A stretch of 6,592 nt of DNA from DASWUD01 sp036401755 (GTDB taxonomy: Bacteria; Pseudomonadota; Gammaproteobacteria; Thiohalomonadales; Thiohalomonadaceae). The translations under genes and the position numbers were made by a program. Under the pieces are notes generated by a model that saw only the letters and a list, made by a program, of their open reading frames with translations, made no database searches and was not told the origin of the DNA. Below are positions 5,110 to 6,592 of the stretch, in pieces (position 1 is the first letter of the stretch; every line of letters begins with the position of its first letter). The stretch is from NCBI GenBank assembly GCA_036401755.1, contig DASWUD010000157.1, forward strand, positions 1-6,592, written 5' to 3'.

Positions 5110-5994
5110 ATGACGATTTCTGCTGCAATGGTAAAGGAACTGCGCGAGCGCACCGGCGCCGGCATGATGGAGTGCAAAAAGGCCCTGACCGAGACCAACG
5201 GTGATCTGGAAGCGGCCGTCGAGCACATGCGCAAGACCGGTCTGGCCAAGGCCGACAAGAAGGCGGGCCGTACCGCCGCCGAAGGCGTGATCGTCATGCG
5301 CGCCAGCGCCGACAACAAGCGCGCTGTGATGGTCGAGATCAACTGCGAAACCGATTTCGTTGCTAAGGGTGACGCCTTCCAGGCCTTTGTCAAGGAAGTG
5401 GGTGACCTGGCCCTGGAGAAGATGCCTGCCGACATCGATGCGCTGTTGGCGCTGAAACTTGCCTCTACCGGCGAGTCCATCACCGACTCCACCCGCGCCC
5501 TGATCGCCAAGATAGGTGAGAACATCAACGTGCGCCGTTATGAAGGCATGAGCAGCGCCAACGGTATCGTCGCCGGCTATCTGCACGGCACTCGCATCGG
5601 TGTACTGGTCGAGCAGGAAGGCGGCAGCATGGAGCTGGCCCGCGACATCGCCATGCACGTGGCCGCGAGCCGCCCCGAGTGCGTCTCCGAAGAGCAGGTC
5701 TCACCGGAACTGATCCAGAAAGAACGCGAGATTTTCACCGCCCAGTCCGCCGAGAGCGGCAAGCCGGCCGACATCATCGCCAAGATGGTCGATGGCCGCA
5801 TCAAGAAGTTCCTCAAGGAAGTAACCCTGCTGGGTCAGCCCTTCGTCAAGGATCCCGACACCACCGTCGAAAAGCTGCTGAAGGACAAGGGCGCCAAGGT
5901 GCTCCGTTTCAGCCGTCTGGCCGTGGGTGAAGGTATCGAAAAGAAGGTCGAGAACTTCGCTGAAGAGGTAATGGCTCAGGCGCGCGGTAAGTAA
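5110..5994 (+). CDS. tsf: Translation elongation factor Ts
   Basis: EF-Ts is the cytoplasmic guanine nucleotide exchange factor that releases GDP from EF-Tu. The product is 294 residues (E. coli 283). The N-terminal UBA-like domain carries LRERTGAGMMECKKAL (11-26). The exchange motif EINCETDFVAK (76-86) includes the D82-F83 pair, which inserts near the magnesium and nucleotide site of EF-Tu in this family. The two-part core follows, with INVRRYEG (139-146), a dimerisation or coiled-coil-like helical region around 195-235, and LLGQPFVKDPD (240-250) near the C-terminus. The frame is open upstream to 5056, but the residues encoded there are unlike EF-Ts. The ATG at 5110, with AGAGGA six bases upstream, gives the standard MTISAAMVKELRERTG N-terminus. 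It lies behind the rpsB terminator and four bases ahead of pyrH. Confidence 0.98.
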   Translation: MTISAAMVKELRERTGAGMMECKKALTETNGDLEAAVEHMRKTGLAKADKKAGRTAAEGVIVMRASADNKRAVMVEINCETDFVAKGDAFQAFVKEVGDLALEKMPADIDALLALKLASTGESITDSTRALIAKIGENINVRRYEGMSSANGIVAGYLHGTRIGVLVEQEGGSMELARDIAMHVAASRPECVSEEQVSPELIQKEREIFTAQSAESGKPADIIAKMVDGRIKKFLKEVTLLGQPFVKDPDTTVEKLLKDKGAKVLRFSRLAVGEGIEKKVENFAEEVMAQARGK

Positions 5995-5998
5995 GCCG

Positions 5999-6592
<594 letters not shown>

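Overview
This window is high-GC chromosomal DNA of a gammaproteobacterium that very probably oxidises sulfur. Five of its six genes form a widely conserved gammaproteobacterial housekeeping neighbourhood. map and glnD read leftwards (minus strand); rpsB, tsf and pyrH read rightwards (plus strand) from a shared intergenic region. E. coli has the same arrangement. The sixth gene, cut by the left edge, is the start of dsrA, the alpha subunit of dissimilatory sulfite reductase. Its N-terminus looks like the oxidative (reverse-acting) type of Allochromatium-like sulfur oxidisers rather than the Desulfovibrio type.

Layout: 1-361 minus, dsrA (first 120 codons, C-terminus outside). 362-576, intergenic region with a candidate dsrA promoter, an AT-rich inverted repeat and leader hairpins. 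577-3237 minus, glnD, the PII uridylyltransferase/uridylyl-removing enzyme. 3243-4010 minus, map, methionine aminopeptidase type I, only 5 bases before glnD. 4011-4256, divergent control region with a good extended -10 promoter for rpsB, a roughly 140-base structured rpsB leader and a weak candidate promoter for map. 4257-4997 plus, rpsB (ribosomal protein S2). 4998-5109, spacer with an 11-bp terminator-type hairpin, further hairpins and a candidate internal promoter. 5110-5994 plus, tsf (EF-Ts). 5999-6592 plus, pyrH (UMP kinase, first 198 codons, cut by the right edge).

How they work together: rpsB and tsf supply the translation machinery, with an attenuator between them that can set the S2 to EF-Ts ratio. 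pyrH feeds pyrimidine nucleotide synthesis. map trims initiator methionines, and glnD senses glutamine and controls PII and nitrogen assimilation. dsrA begins what is probably a dsr operon for oxidising stored or intracellular sulfur to sulfite. It lies directly downstream of glnD, where E. coli has dapD.

All coding regions belong to known families, and I saw no mobile element, tRNA, CRISPR array or unknown protein system. The points worth a second look are the dsrA junction and its upstream region, and the two RNA-level control regions around rpsB and tsf. No gene-free stretch exceeds 300 bases.
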